A stretch of 64,000 bases of DNA from assembly GCF_012274275.1 (NCBI RefSeq), contig NZ_JAANZA010000002.1, positions 496,001 through 560,000 of the forward strand, in the 5' to 3' direction. Both the position numbers and the translations under genes were made by a program. Shown here in pieces: positions 21,191 to 30,152 of the stretch (position 1 is the first letter of the stretch; every line of letters starts with the position of its first letter). Source of the DNA: Cryobacterium sp. BB307. Its GTDB lineage: Bacteria > Actinomycetota > Actinomycetes > Actinomycetales > Microbacteriaceae. Below the pieces are notes generated by a model. That model ran no database searches. It saw nothing but the letters and a program-made list of their open reading frames with translations, and was not told the origin of the DNA.

Positions 21191-21637
21191 ATGACGATCT
21201 ACCGCGAGAAGCTCAACCCCTCCGTCTGGCTGTACGTCATCGCGTTGCTGGTGATTCCCGCGAGCCTGCTCGTCTTCCTGCCCATCAACGTCTGGGTGGG
21301 CGTGGCGGTCGCGGTCGTGCTGTACGCCGGATGCGTCGTGCTCCTGCTCCTCGCCAGCCCGGTGCTCGAGGTGACGGACGGCGAGTTCATCGCAGGGCGG
21401 GCGCGCCTGCCTATCGCCTTCGTCGGCGTCATCGAGGGCTTCAGAGCATCGGAGGCGACCCTGGAACGTGGCCAGCGGCTGGATGCGCGCGCCTGGCTCG
21501 TCATCCGGGGCTGGATCGACCCGGTTCTCAAGGTCGAGGTGACCGACCCGAAGGATCCGGTGCCCTACTGGCTGGTCTCCACCCGGCGACCGGATGAGCT
21601 GAAGTCGGCACTGGAGAAAGCGAAAGCCGGCGCATGA
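21191..21637 (+). CDS. DUF3093 family membrane protein
   Basis: 148 residues, starting at the ATG at 21191 (MTIYREKL); a longer frame adds unlikely sequence. Two adjacent membrane segments occupy about residues 13-60, followed by a soluble domain with WLVIRGWIDPVLKVEVTDP and PYWLVSTRRP, characteristic of DUF3093. Function unknown. It is divergent from dut, as in many actinobacteria, where dut, DUF3093 and DUF4193 cluster. Confidence 0.85.
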   Translation: MTIYREKLNPSVWLYVIALLVIPASLLVFLPINVWVGVAVAVVLYAGCVVLLLLASPVLEVTDGEFIAGRARLPIAFVGVIEGFRASEATLERGQRLDARAWLVIRGWIDPVLKVEVTDPKDPVPYWLVSTRRPDELKSALEKAKAGA

Positions 21638-21647
21638 AGCGCCGGCT
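21625..21647 (+). terminator. Terminator-like hairpin at the end of the DUF3093 gene
   Basis: A 9-bp perfect stem (21625-21633 with 21639-21647) closes a 5-nt loop that includes part of the DUF3093 stop codon. There is no T-tract, so it may act with Rho or as a stability element. Confidence 0.5.
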
Positions 21648-21671
21648 CACCGCCTGGAGTACAGCGAATTC

Positions 21672-21965
21672 CTAGGCTGCACACTCGATGCAGATCGGTC
21701 CGAGCTTGCTCTCGTGGTCGATCTGCGAACGGTGCTTCACCAGGAAGCAGTTCACACACGTGAACTCGTCCGCCTGCGGCGGAAGTACGACGACGTCGAG
21801 GTCGACATCGGTCAGGTCGGCTCCGGGAAGCTCGAATCCCCCGGGGTTGTCGGCGTCATCGACGTCTACGACTCCCGACATCTTGTCGGGGACCCGTTCC
21901 TTGAGCGCCTCGATCGACTCCGAATCGTCGTCCGTCTTTCGCGGGGCGTCGTAGTCCGTTGCCAT
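21672..21965 (-). CDS. DUF4193 domain-containing protein
   Basis: 97 residues from the ATG at 21965 (MATDYDAPRK). The N-terminal half is acidic; the C-terminal half carries four cysteines as CVNCFLVKH and GPICIECAA, a probable zinc ribbon. The family is actinobacterial; in mycobacteria members are linked with RNA polymerase regulation by zinc-ribbon proteins, but I cannot assign that here. It faces the DUF3093 gene and is divergent from sepH. Confidence 0.85.
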   Translation of the reverse strand: MATDYDAPRKTDDDSESIEALKERVPDKMSGVVDVDDADNPGGFELPGADLTDVDLDVVVLPPQADEFTCVNCFLVKHRSQIDHESKLGPICIECAA

Positions 21966-22159
21966 GCCCATCCACTTCTGTTGTTGCTGTGATTTAGCCA
22001 ATCGGCGCGCATAGTTTGCACCATCCGGAAGTCAATAGCAAACCATTGGCAGCACTAACATCCGTCCCCTACCCAACTCGCGGCGCGCCCAGCGTATTCC
22101 GGCCGAAATCGCATGGGCCATGGCACGCTTGGGGCATTGGCGAAAGGAACGCATCAGCC

Positions 22160-23194
22160 ATGCAGGACCTGAGAGTGATCGGAGTGGAGAGCGGGGCGCT
22201 CCTCGTCGCATCAGACACGGGTGACCGGTTCCGTCTGGCCATCGACGACGTGCTGAAGTCCAAGCTGCGGCAGGCCCAGCCGGCCGCAGGCGAGAGTCGC
22301 AAGCTCTCCCCCAAGGAAATCCAGGCGCACATCCGCTCCGGCATGTCGGCCGAGGATGTTGCGGCCATCACCGGCGCGTCGCTCGAGTACATCGAACGGT
22401 TCGAGGGACCGGTGCTCGCTGAACGCGAGTACGTCGTGGAGAGCGCCCTCGCGGTGCCCGTGCACACCGCAGCGGACACCGACCCGCTGTCGGATGCCCA
22501 GACCTTCGGCTCGGTCATCATGAGCCGCCTGCACGAGCTGGGCGCGTCTGACGAGCGCTGGGCGAGCTGGAAGGAGGCTGCGGGCGGCTGGGTCATCAAG
22601 CTGTCGTTCACGGCCGACCAGATCGACCACGACGCCCGCTGGAGTTTCGACCCGCGCAAGTCCGCGCTCGCGCCGCTCAACAACGAGGCGATCACTCTCT
22701 CGCAGCAGGGTCGCCTGACCGGCAGCCTGATTCCGCGACTGCGTGCCGTCGACGTGCAGGAGCGCGTCCCGGATGCGACACGCTTCGACAGCGGCGCGTT
22801 CGACGACAGCGACCTGTTCCATGCCGACACCCTGCCGCAGCCCTCGCTTCGCCCGGTCACCGGCCCTGGCGCGGTCAACCCTGCGGCGATCAACCGGGAC
22901 GAGAGCGAGACCTCCAGGCCGTCGAGCCAGACCGCTGATCTGCTCGAGGCCCTGCGCCGTCGTCGCGGCGAACGTGAGGCGGCGAGCTACGACGATCTCG
23001 AGGACGCCATGGCGGACCACCCGTCGACCGGGAGCATCCGTCTCATCGACGTTCCGCTACCCGACCCTGACCCAGAGGAGGAGCCGGTTGCATCCGCGCC
23101 CACCCCTCATAAGTCGGGCAAGAAGGGCCGCGCCACCATGCCGAGCTGGGACGAGATCGTCTTCGGTGCGCGCTCGGACGACGACCCGGCCTGA
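22160..23194 (+). CDS. sepH: Septation protein SepH
   Basis: 344 residues from the ATG at 22160, with a GAAAGGA site upstream; a longer frame is non-conserved. The N-terminal DUF3071 domain (MQDLRVIGVESG to about residue 170) contains the helix-turn-helix SPKEIQAHIRSGMSAEDVAAITG. The C-terminal half is a low-complexity acidic linker ending in MPSWDEIVFG, the conserved SepH tail. SepH in Streptomyces binds FtsZ and promotes its assembly during division. Confidence 0.9.
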   Translation: MQDLRVIGVESGALLVASDTGDRFRLAIDDVLKSKLRQAQPAAGESRKLSPKEIQAHIRSGMSAEDVAAITGASLEYIERFEGPVLAEREYVVESALAVPVHTAADTDPLSDAQTFGSVIMSRLHELGASDERWASWKEAAGGWVIKLSFTADQIDHDARWSFDPRKSALAPLNNEAITLSQQGRLTGSLIPRLRAVDVQERVPDATRFDSGAFDDSDLFHADTLPQPSLRPVTGPGAVNPAAINRDESETSRPSSQTADLLEALRRRRGEREAASYDDLEDAMADHPSTGSIRLIDVPLPDPDPEEEPVASAPTPHKSGKKGRATMPSWDEIVFGARSDDDPA

Positions 23195-23199
23195 CCGGT

Positions 23200-24339
23200 T
23201 CAGCGAGCGAACGCACCGAAACGCAGCAGCGGCACGGTCGTCTCTTCCGGAGAACGTGACCCGTGCTGCCCCACCATGGCAAGCGCCGTCTCGGATGCGG
23301 TCCGGCTGTCGTAGTAGACGATCGCCTTGCGCGCGGCCACCACGATGTCGCCGACGCGCGGAAGCACCTCGTCGGCAACGTCAGCACCGAACCAGCCCTG
23401 CGCGACGATCTCGTCACGCGTGAGCACCCAGGACCGGTCACCCTCCGCTGATCTCCACCGCTCGAGCACCCGCTGCCGCTGATCGGGCGACGCGTCCGGT
23501 TCGAAGTAGAGCTGCAAGCCACGGGGCTCCCCCGCGACATGGCGGATGCCGTCCACCAGTCCCGGGACGCTGTCGAACAGCACGTGCGCGTGCTGCGGCA
23601 CGTCGATGACGCCGTGATCGGCTGTGACGAGCATCCCCTCGCGTTGCCCAAGGCTTGACAGGAACTCGTTCGCGGCGGCATCCGTCGCCTCCAACGCGCG
23701 AAGCCACCGCTCGGACTGCCAGCCGTCGCGGTGCGCCGCCTGGTCGAGTTCGGAGATATAGAGGTAGACGACCGCGGTGTCATTCTGGTCAAGCACTCGC
23801 CGCGCCTCGGTGAAGCGGTCCGCGATGCTCACACCGCTCAGGTACTCTGCCCCGCGCAGCACGGCCTGGCTGAAACCGGACCCGCGGAACCGCTCGCTGC
23901 CGATGGTGAACGACGGGACACCGTTCGCCGCGGCCTCCTCGAACAGCGTCCCGGAGCGCTGCCAGGTGAGCGGGTCGAGCCGGTCGTCCCACCCGGTCAG
24001 CAGCTTCACGACCCGGTCGTGCTCCGCGTCGAGCACCTCGTAGCCGACCATGCCGTGCACACCCGGCTGCTCACCTGTGGTGAGCGATGCCAGCGCCGCC
24101 ACTGTTGTGGTGGGGAACACCGTCTGGATCGTCGAGGATCTGGTCAGCGCGCTCGCGAGCGTCCGCGCGTGCCCGGCGCGAGCCCGCAGGTTGACAGCAC
24201 CGAGGCCATCGACGATGACGACGACGGCGCGATCCACCGTCGGCAGCCCGAGCGCGTTGGAGCGTCCGGCAACCGAATCAAACGAACTTCGCAGAACGTC
24301 GGCAAGGCTCGGCCGCACGGTTTGAGTGGCCGCTAGCAT
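23200..24339 (-). CDS. Alkaline phosphatase superfamily phosphodiesterase (nucleotide pyrophosphatase-like)
   Basis: 379 residues from the ATG at 24339. The N-terminal [12 protein letters not shown] supplies a metal Asp, [23 protein letters not shown] supplies the nucleophile Thr, and [12 protein letters not shown] with an upstream [14 protein letters not shown] gives the remaining metal ligands. This is the type I phosphodiesterase/nucleotide pyrophosphatase pattern. The substrate is unknown. Its start codon is only 12 bp from that of the divergent parC; a TAGGAT element 7 nt upstream suggests leaderless expression. Confidence 0.85.
   Translation of the reverse strand: MLAATQTVRPSLADVLRSSFDSVAGRSNALGLPTVDRAVVVIVDGLGAVNLRARAGHARTLASALTRSSTIQTVFPTTTVAALASLTTGEQPGVHGMVGYEVLDAEHDRVVKLLTGWDDRLDPLTWQRSGTLFEEAAANGVPSFTIGSERFRGSGFSQAVLRGAEYLSGVSIADRFTEARRVLDQNDTAVVYLYISELDQAAHRDGWQSERWLRALEATDAAANEFLSSLGQREGMLVTADHGVIDVPQHAHVLFDSVPGLVDGIRHVAGEPRGLQLYFEPDASPDQRQRVLERWRSAEGDRSWVLTRDEIVAQGWFGADVADEVLPRVGDIVVAARKAIVYYDSRTASETALAMVGQHGSRSPEETTVPLLRFGAFAR
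24334..24339 (+). promoter_or_regulatory. Candidate -10 element for parC, inside the opposing gene's start codon
   Basis: TAGCAT ends 12 nt before the parC ATG, so transcription would begin only about 5 nt upstream of it. Its last three bases are the complement of the phosphodiesterase start codon. Confidence 0.35.
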
Positions 24340-24346
24340 GGTCGCA

Positions 24347-24352
24347 ATCCTA
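24347..24352 (-). promoter_or_regulatory. -10 element for leaderless phosphodiesterase gene, overlapping the parC start
   Basis: On the minus strand TAGGAT, 7 nt, then the ATG at 24339. The first base of the parC ATG (24352) is also the first base of this element. Confidence 0.5.
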
Positions 24353-26820
24353 TGACTACCCCCGCCACTCCCCATTCAGACGGCCAGCTCGAACGCATCG
24401 ACGAGATCGACCTCTCCACCGAGATGGAAGGCTCGTTCCTCGAGTACGCCTACTCGGTGATCTACTCCAGAGCGCTCCCGGATGCGCGCGACGGGCTCAA
24501 GCCGGTTCAGCGACGCATTCTGTTCCAGATGAGCGAAATGGGCCTCCGCCCCGATCGCGGTCACGTCAAGTCCGCGCGCGTGGTCGGCGAGGTGATGGGC
24601 AAGCTGCACCCGCACGGTGACGCGTCCATCTACGACGCCATGGTGCGCCTGAACCAGCCGTTCATCCTGCGTGTTCCGCTCGTCGACGGGCATGGCAACT
24701 TCGGCTCGCTCGACGACGGTCCGGCCGCCCCGCGCTACACCGAAGCCAGGCTCGCGGCCCCGGCGATGGCGATGACCGCCGACCTGGACGAAGAGGTCGT
24801 CGACTTCGTCCCCAATTACGACAACCAGCTGCTCCAGCCGGAGGTGCTCCCGGCGGCGTTCCCGAACCTGCTCGTCAACGGCGCCAGCGGCATCGCGGTC
24901 GGCATGGCGACGAACATGGCGCCGCACAACCTGATCGAGGTCGTCGGCGCGGCTCGCCACCTGCTGCAGCATCCGGATGCGTCCCTCGACGACCTGATGT
25001 CGTTCGTACCGGGCCCTGACCTGCCGACCGGCGGCACGATCGTCGGTCTCGCCGGCATCCGGGACGCCTACGAAACCGGACGAGGGAGCTTCAAGACCCG
25101 TGCGCGCGTGTCGATCGAGCCGCTGACCGCGCGCAAGACCGGACTCGTGGTGACCGAACTGCCCTACATGGTGGGGCCCGAGAAGGTCATCGAGAAGATC
25201 AAGGACGGCGTCAACTCCAAGAAGCTCTCGGGCATCTCCGATGTCACCGACCTCACCGACCGCAAGCACGGCCTGCGGCTGGTGATCGGCATCAAGACCG
25301 GGTTCAACCCGACCGCGGTGCTCGAGCAGCTGTACAAGGTCACACCACTGGAAGAGCAGTTCAGCATCAACAACGTCGCGCTGGTCGACGGTGGGCCCAG
25401 GACCCTCGGCCTTCGCGAGCTGCTGCAGGTGTACCTCGACCACCGGATCTCGGTCACCACCAGGCGGAGCCGGTTCCGTCTGGCCAGGAAGCAGGAGCGG
25501 CTGCACCTCGTCGAGGGCCTGCTCATCGCGATCCTCGACATCGACGAAGTCATCCAGGTCATCCGCACCAGCGACGACAGCGACCAGGCCAGGACGCGAC
25601 TGAAGGATGTCTTCGACCTCAGTGACGTTCAAGCCGAGTACATCCTCGAGCTGCGCCTGCGCAGGCTCACCAAGTTCTCCCGCATCGAGCTTGAGGCCGA
25701 ACGCGACAAGCTGCAGCAGGAGATCGCGGAGCTCGAGCTTCTCCTGTCCGAGCCCGCCCGCATCCGCGCACTTGTCGGTGACGAGCTCGAGGCCGTCGCG
25801 GAGCTCTACGGCACGCCCCGGCGGACCCTCCTGACCGAAGCGCGGCCCTCCGTGGCCACGACGAAGTCAGCGCGTGGTGCCGCGCCGGTGCTGGAGATCG
25901 CGGATGCGCCCTGCCGCGTTCTGCTCTCCACGACCGGTCGGGTCATCCGGGTCGATCTCGGTGACACCGGCGACCTGCCGGGCAAGCCCGCCCGCCGCAG
26001 CAAGCACGACGCCATCCGCTCGATCGTGACCACGACCACTCGCACCGAGATCGGCGCCGTCACCAACCTCGGCAGGCTCGTGCGGCTCTCCCCTATGGAC
26101 CTCCCGGTCGTGCCGGAGAACTCGGTGCAGCTCGCGGCGGGAGCGAAGATCGCCGAGTATCTTGCGCTCGACTCGAAGAAGGAGCGGGTGCTCGCGCTCG
26201 TCTCGCTCACCTCGGACGCACCCATTGCGCTCGGCACGGCGCAAGGTATCGTGAAACGGGTATCGCCCGGGGAGTGGCCGAGCAAGCCTGACTTCGAGCT
26301 GATCTCGTTGAAGGCCGGCGACGAAGTCGTCGGCGCCGCTCAGGGCAGCAACGCGGAGGAGTTCGTCTTCGCAACCTCCGACGCGCAACTGCTGCGCTTC
26401 TCCGCCTCAGCCATTCGACCGCAGGGCCGCAGCGCGGGCGGGATGGCCGGCATCAAGCTGGGCTCTGGCGCGCGGGTGATCCTGTTCACCTCGGTCGACC
26501 CGGCCGTGACGAACGTGGTCGCTACCGTGTCGACCAGCCTGTCGACGATCGCCGGAACCGATCCCGGACGCGCGAAGGTCTCCCTGCTGTCTGAGTTCCC
26601 CGCGAAGGGACGCGCAACCGGTGGTGTCCGGGCGCATGCGTTCCTGAAGGGCGAGGACATGCTCGCACTCGCGTGGGCAGGACCGGAGCCGGTGCTCGCG
26701 GTCGGAACGGATGGCGCGGTGCGCACGCTGCCGGATACCGGGGCCAAGCGCGACGCATCCGGAGCCGCCCTGGATGCGGTGATCGGCTCGATCGGGACGA
26801 GCGCCTCAGCGCTCGCCTGA
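24352..26820 (+). CDS. parC: Type IIA topoisomerase subunit A (topoisomerase IV ParC-like / second GyrA)
   Basis: 822 residues. The catalytic Tyr129 is in APRYTEARL, and the quinolone-determining region [12 protein letters not shown] (86-97) is intact. The GyrA tower and coiled-coil region and a C-terminal beta-pinwheel (repeats such as [16 protein letters not shown] and [12 protein letters not shown]) follow. It is placed apart from the chromosomal gyrBA locus and shares the region with a matching subunit B at 30149-32230, so it is most likely topoisomerase IV. No ribosome site; a TAGCAT at 24334-24339 could give a 5' leader of only a few nucleotides. Confidence 0.9.
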   Translation: MTTPATPHSDGQLERIDEIDLSTEMEGSFLEYAYSVIYSRALPDARDGLKPVQRRILFQMSEMGLRPDRGHVKSARVVGEVMGKLHPHGDASIYDAMVRLNQPFILRVPLVDGHGNFGSLDDGPAAPRYTEARLAAPAMAMTADLDEEVVDFVPNYDNQLLQPEVLPAAFPNLLVNGASGIAVGMATNMAPHNLIEVVGAARHLLQHPDASLDDLMSFVPGPDLPTGGTIVGLAGIRDAYETGRGSFKTRARVSIEPLTARKTGLVVTELPYMVGPEKVIEKIKDGVNSKKLSGISDVTDLTDRKHGLRLVIGIKTGFNPTAVLEQLYKVTPLEEQFSINNVALVDGGPRTLGLRELLQVYLDHRISVTTRRSRFRLARKQERLHLVEGLLIAILDIDEVIQVIRTSDDSDQARTRLKDVFDLSDVQAEYILELRLRRLTKFSRIELEAERDKLQQEIAELELLLSEPARIRALVGDELEAVAELYGTPRRTLLTEARPSVATTKSARGAAPVLEIADAPCRVLLSTTGRVIRVDLGDTGDLPGKPARRSKHDAIRSIVTTTTRTEIGAVTNLGRLVRLSPMDLPVVPENSVQLAAGAKIAEYLALDSKKERVLALVSLTSDAPIALGTAQGIVKRVSPGEWPSKPDFELISLKAGDEVVGAAQGSNAEEFVFATSDAQLLRFSASAIRPQGRSAGGMAGIKLGSGARVILFTSVDPAVTNVVATVSTSLSTIAGTDPGRAKVSLLSEFPAKGRATGGVRAHAFLKGEDMLALAWAGPEPVLAVGTDGAVRTLPDTGAKRDASGAALDAVIGSIGTSASALA

Positions 26821-27915
26821 GTTCCGCTCCCGCTCGGCGGCGTCCAGCCGGAGCGCACGGCCGCGCTCTAGGTCCTCTTCTTCCTTCTTCGCAGCCTTGT
26901 CGCTCTTCTTCGTATCACGCGGTGGCAGCTGAATCGTTTCCTCCGCCTCGATACCGGCCTGCAACTGACGGCCACGCTCGAGTTCCGCGTCGAACTCGGC
27001 GCCGAACAGCAGTGCGAGGTTCACGATCCACAGCAGCAGCAGGAAGATGATGACGCCCGCGAGTGAGCCGTAGGTGCGGTCGTAGTTGGAGAAGTTCGCA
27101 ACGTAGATGCCAAAAACGATGCCAGCAATGACGATGAGCAGCAGCGCGATGAACGCTCCGATGCTCATCCAGCGGAATTTGGGCTGCTTCGCATTCGGCG
27201 TCGCGTAGTAGAGAATCGCGATCATCGCGATGAGGATGATCGCGATCACCGGCCATTTCGCGATCTCCCAGACGATGCGAACTGTAGTGCCGAGGCCGAG
27301 CGCCTCGCCTACTGCGTCGGTGACCGGACCGGAGATGACGAGGAGCAAAGTCATGATGAGGATCATGACGATGCCGATCAGCGTCACCAGGAGCTGGGCC
27401 GGCTTGAGCTTGAAGAACGTGCGCCCTTCCTCGATTTCATAGATTCGGTTCATTGCGCGTGTGAACGCGCCCACGTAGCCGGACGCCGACCAGATGGCCA
27501 GCACGATTCCGAGGACCAGCGCGAGCCCGGCGCCGGGGGCGGAGCTCAGTTCTTGAAGCGGCCCCTCTAGGCCGGCCGCAGCATCCGGTGCGACCTGCTC
27601 GACGGTCCCGAGTATTGCGCGCGTAGCCGCTTCGCCCTGGCCGAAGATCCCGAGCAGTGAGAAGAGCGCGAGCAGGGCTGGAAAGAGGGCAAGCACCGAG
27701 TAGTAGACAAGCGCCGCTGCGATGTCGATGCACTGGTCGCTGCTGAACTCGCGAACCGTCTTGCGAAACACGTACTTCCACGACGGTTTCTCGATGTCGG
27801 TCGGCGAGTCCGGCTTTGCTTCGTGCTCCGGATGCGGCGCGTCGGTCTTGGCTCGTGCGTCTTGCTCCCTGACCACCTGATCCCTCCCCTGCTCGCGATC
27901 TCCTTGCTCGGCCAT
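26806..27915 (-). CDS. YihY/BrkB family inner membrane protein
   Basis: 369 residues with six membrane segments between about residues 60 and 300 and charged termini. The segments [30 protein letters not shown] and [21 protein letters not shown] match the YihY/BrkB (formerly RNase BN) family. The N-terminal 40 and C-terminal 50 residues are highly charged. Function is not settled; members are linked to envelope or lipid transport. It ends the envelope operon (7 nt after DUF3618) and overlaps the parC 3' end by 15 bp on the opposite strand. Confidence 0.85.
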   Translation of the reverse strand: MAEQGDREQGRDQVVREQDARAKTDAPHPEHEAKPDSPTDIEKPSWKYVFRKTVREFSSDQCIDIAAALVYYSVLALFPALLALFSLLGIFGQGEAATRAILGTVEQVAPDAAAGLEGPLQELSSAPGAGLALVLGIVLAIWSASGYVGAFTRAMNRIYEIEEGRTFFKLKPAQLLVTLIGIVMILIMTLLLVISGPVTDAVGEALGLGTTVRIVWEIAKWPVIAIILIAMIAILYYATPNAKQPKFRWMSIGAFIALLLIVIAGIVFGIYVANFSNYDRTYGSLAGVIIFLLLLWIVNLALLFGAEFDAELERGRQLQAGIEAEETIQLPPRDTKKSDKAAKKEEEDLERGRALRLDAAERERNSGER

Positions 27916-27922
27916 TCAGGAA

Positions 27923-28468
27923 CTACTGGTTGCGCATGTCCTGCGCAGCCGTGCCGGCCTCGTCCTTCACGTGGGCTCCTTCGGCCTTGGCCTCGGACTT
28001 GACGGTGTCAACGCCCTCCTGGGCACGACCCTTCACAGCGTCGACGGACTGCTTGGCGGGTTCCTTGAGGTGCTCGCCCATCTCCTTTGCGACATCTGTC
28101 GCCTGATCGACCAGTGGCTGAGCCTCCTCCTTCACCTTGGTTGCCATCCTCTTCTCCTGCTCGCTCGCAGGAATAAGCGAGGCGACGAGCCAACCCAGGC
28201 TGAACACCGCAAGACCGACAGCGAGGGGGTTGCCCTTGGCTTTGTCGACCGCTGTGTGGCCAGCCTCGGAGATGTTCGTGGCGACGTCGTCGCCAGCGCC
28301 CATCACCCGGTCGCGTGCGGAGCGCATCGCGCCGCGCATGCGGCTGGTCTGGCGTTGCACCATCTTCGAGGGTGTCACCTTGTCGGCGAGAGCGTCGACG
28401 TTTTCGCCGAGTTCTTCACGGGTGCGTTCGATATCCGACCGGATGCGGTCGGGATCGGTGTTGCTCAT
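27923..28468 (-). CDS. DUF3618 domain-containing protein
   Basis: 181 residues. The N-terminus (DPDRIRSDIERTREELGENVDALADKVTPSKMV) is the DUF3618 signature. A single membrane segment lies near residues 82-102. The C-terminal part is a repetitive Lys/Glu/Ala amphipathic helix (AKEMGEHLKEPAKQSVDAVKGRAQEG), similar to LEA-type or apolipoprotein-like repeats. Its start overlaps the holin-like gene by ATGA. Probably an envelope-associated stress protein; function is inference. Confidence 0.8.
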   Translation of the reverse strand: MSNTDPDRIRSDIERTREELGENVDALADKVTPSKMVQRQTSRMRGAMRSARDRVMGAGDDVATNISEAGHTAVDKAKGNPLAVGLAVFSLGWLVASLIPASEQEKRMATKVKEEAQPLVDQATDVAKEMGEHLKEPAKQSVDAVKGRAQEGVDTVKSEAKAEGAHVKDEAGTAAQDMRNQ

Positions 28469-28884
28469 TGGTTCTCCTCATTTCGCTTCAATGCGTCTGG
28501 AATCTTCTTGACTGAATCGACGGTGCGGGGCATCCCGCGGACCGACTGCAACTGCTTGCGGCCCACCATGTACAGGATCAGCGCGATGATCGCCCACAAG
28601 ACTGCGACGACCACTGCCGACCATCCCCTGCCCATGAGGTAGCCGAGCGCCCACCAGAGTGCTAATGACAGGAAGAACACGGCCATCAGGGCGCCGTACA
28701 CAGCGCCGCCCATCATCCCGGCTCCTCGGCCGCCCCGTTTGGCGGTTTCTGTCAGTTCAGCCTTCGCGAGTTCCAGCTCCTGACGCATCAGGGTCGAGAA
28801 GTCGCGAGTGACTTCGCTGATCAACTCTCCGAGTGACGCGCTGGAGGCTTTTTCCTCCGACGGGGTGGGAACTTCGTCGCTCAT
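28465..28884 (-). CDS. Phage-holin-type family membrane protein (actinobacterial, non-phage)
   Basis: 139 residues with two membrane segments (about 50-80 and 85-110), preceded by SLGELISEVTRDFSTLMRQELELAKAEL, the hallmark of the Phage_holin_3_6 family widespread in actinobacterial chromosomes. Overlaps both neighbours by ATGA. Despite the family name nothing phage-like is nearby. Likely an accessory envelope protein acting with the DUF3618 protein. Confidence 0.8.
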   Translation of the reverse strand: MSDEVPTPSEEKASSASLGELISEVTRDFSTLMRQELELAKAELTETAKRGGRGAGMMGGAVYGALMAVFFLSLALWWALGYLMGRGWSAVVVAVLWAIIALILYMVGRKQLQSVRGMPRTVDSVKKIPDALKRNEENQ

Positions 28885-29555
28885 GGTCGAACTCCTCCGG
28901 GGGCGCCGGGGTTGGTGTCGGACGTGTAGCCGGTGCCGGTTCCCGTCGTCGTGCCGGGCATCGTGGTCCCGGGCGTTCCGGTGTAGGCCGTGCCGAGCGC
29001 GTCATCCGGAACCGGGGTGGTGCTCTGGGTTCGGCGAACGCCGGGCTGGCGCTGGTCGTCCGAGTCGCCGCCGCTGACGATCCCGCGAGTCAGCCTGCCG
29101 ACCGCGAGGCCTGCCAGTGCTGCGATGCCGATGAAGACACCGGGGCGCCGCCTGGCGAACGAGCGGACCTCGTCGATGATGTCACCGGGTTCCCGCTGCT
29201 CGAGCCATCCTGCGATGTCGCCAGCCTTGGACGCGGTGGTCGAGACCAGCTGCGATGCCATGCCCTGGTCCTCCGACCGGTCGGCCATGCTCCGCAGTTC
29301 GTCGCTCATAGTGCGCAGACTCGAGGCTGCGCGGCTCTGTTGACTGCTCGCCTGATCGCGAAGCTCTATCTTGGCTTCGTCATACATTTCGCGCGCCTGG
29401 TTCTTGGCTTCGCGGGCGACGCCCTTCGCTTCGTCGGTGGCGGTGCCGGCAACGCGCTTGGTGGACTCGGATGCTTCGTGTCCCACCTTGCTCGCCTGCT
29501 CCTTTGCGCCGCCGCCCTCCGTGGTTGATGGAGTCGTCGGGTAATCAGTGGACAT
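28881..29555 (-). CDS. LEA-like helical membrane-associated protein, unknown function
   Basis: 224 residues. Residues 15-75 form a Lys/Glu/Ala helix with 11-residue-like repeats (TKRVAGTATDEAKGVAREAK), resembling late-embryogenesis-abundant proteins. A short hydrophobic segment (about 143-160, GVFIGIAALAGLAVGRL) could anchor or touch the membrane. The C-terminus is Gly/Thr/Pro-rich and disordered. A GAGAGG ribosome site precedes the ATG. First gene of a four-gene operon ending with YihY. Confidence 0.7.
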   Translation of the reverse strand: MSTDYPTTPSTTEGGGAKEQASKVGHEASESTKRVAGTATDEAKGVAREAKNQAREMYDEAKIELRDQASSQQSRAASSLRTMSDELRSMADRSEDQGMASQLVSTTASKAGDIAGWLEQREPGDIIDEVRSFARRRPGVFIGIAALAGLAVGRLTRGIVSGGDSDDQRQPGVRRTQSTTPVPDDALGTAYTGTPGTTMPGTTTGTGTGYTSDTNPGAPGGVRP

Positions 29556-29773
29556 GATGATCCTCTCGGGGAAGGACCGCTCCCGGGGTTCGGGGCGACC
29601 GGGTTCCTGATCTTGGGTCCACTATTGAACGGCGTTTGGATGTTCCGCTCCCAGAGTCGACAAACGTCCAGCACCATTTCAGGGCAGATGCAGACCGGCG
29701 TCAGCCAAGGCTCAGGCTGGGGGCGGATGCGACGAGATGCTGATCATGCTCCACCTTTCGGCGCCCAACTGAA

Positions 29774-29779
29774 TACACT
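29774..29779 (+). promoter_or_regulatory. -10 element for leaderless PLDc_N gene
   Basis: TACACT, 7 nt, then the ATG at 29787; no ribosome site. Confidence 0.5.
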
Positions 29780-29786
29780 TCGACTC

Positions 29787-30152
29787 ATGCACATCGTCAT
29801 CTCTGTCGTCATCTTCTGCCTGGTGCTCGCGGCACTCATCGACATCGTGATCAGGGATGAATCGCAGATCCGCCACCTTCCCAAGCTGGTGTGGATCGTC
29901 CTGGTGATCCTCTTGCCGCTGATCGGCTCCATCATCTGGTTCACGGTTGGTCGCGAGTACCGAACCGTTGAGGATCGCGGCAGCTTCGGTGATCCACGAC
30001 GCTGGGAGAGCGCGGAGCCTGCGGCCGCACCGGTTCGAGCCAAGTCGACCGAGGAGCAGCTGGCCGAGCTCGAACTGGAGATCGCCGAGTACAAGGAGCA
30101 GGAGCGCATCCGCCGCCTGAAGGCGGAACTGGACGAGCGGCGCAATAACTAG
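29787..30152 (+). CDS. PLDc_N domain-containing small membrane protein
   Basis: 121 residues from the ATG at 29787. Two membrane segments (about 3-22 and 36-56) surround IRDESQIRHLPKLVW, the layout of the phospholipase D N-terminal membrane domain, but no PLD catalytic domain follows. The second half is a charged, probably coiled-coil tail (STEEQLAELELEIAEYKEQERI). Such stand-alone proteins are common in actinobacteria and of unknown role. Ends in a 4-bp convergent overlap with parE. Confidence 0.8.
   Translation: MHIVISVVIFCLVLAALIDIVIRDESQIRHLPKLVWIVLVILLPLIGSIIWFTVGREYRTVEDRGSFGDPRRWESAEPAAAPVRAKSTEEQLAELELEIAEYKEQERIRRLKAELDERRNN

Noticed and set aside
28465..28884. Possible prophage because of a holin family name
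   Set aside because: No integrase, lysin, capsid or terminase genes nearby; this holin-type family is a chromosomal actinobacterial protein.
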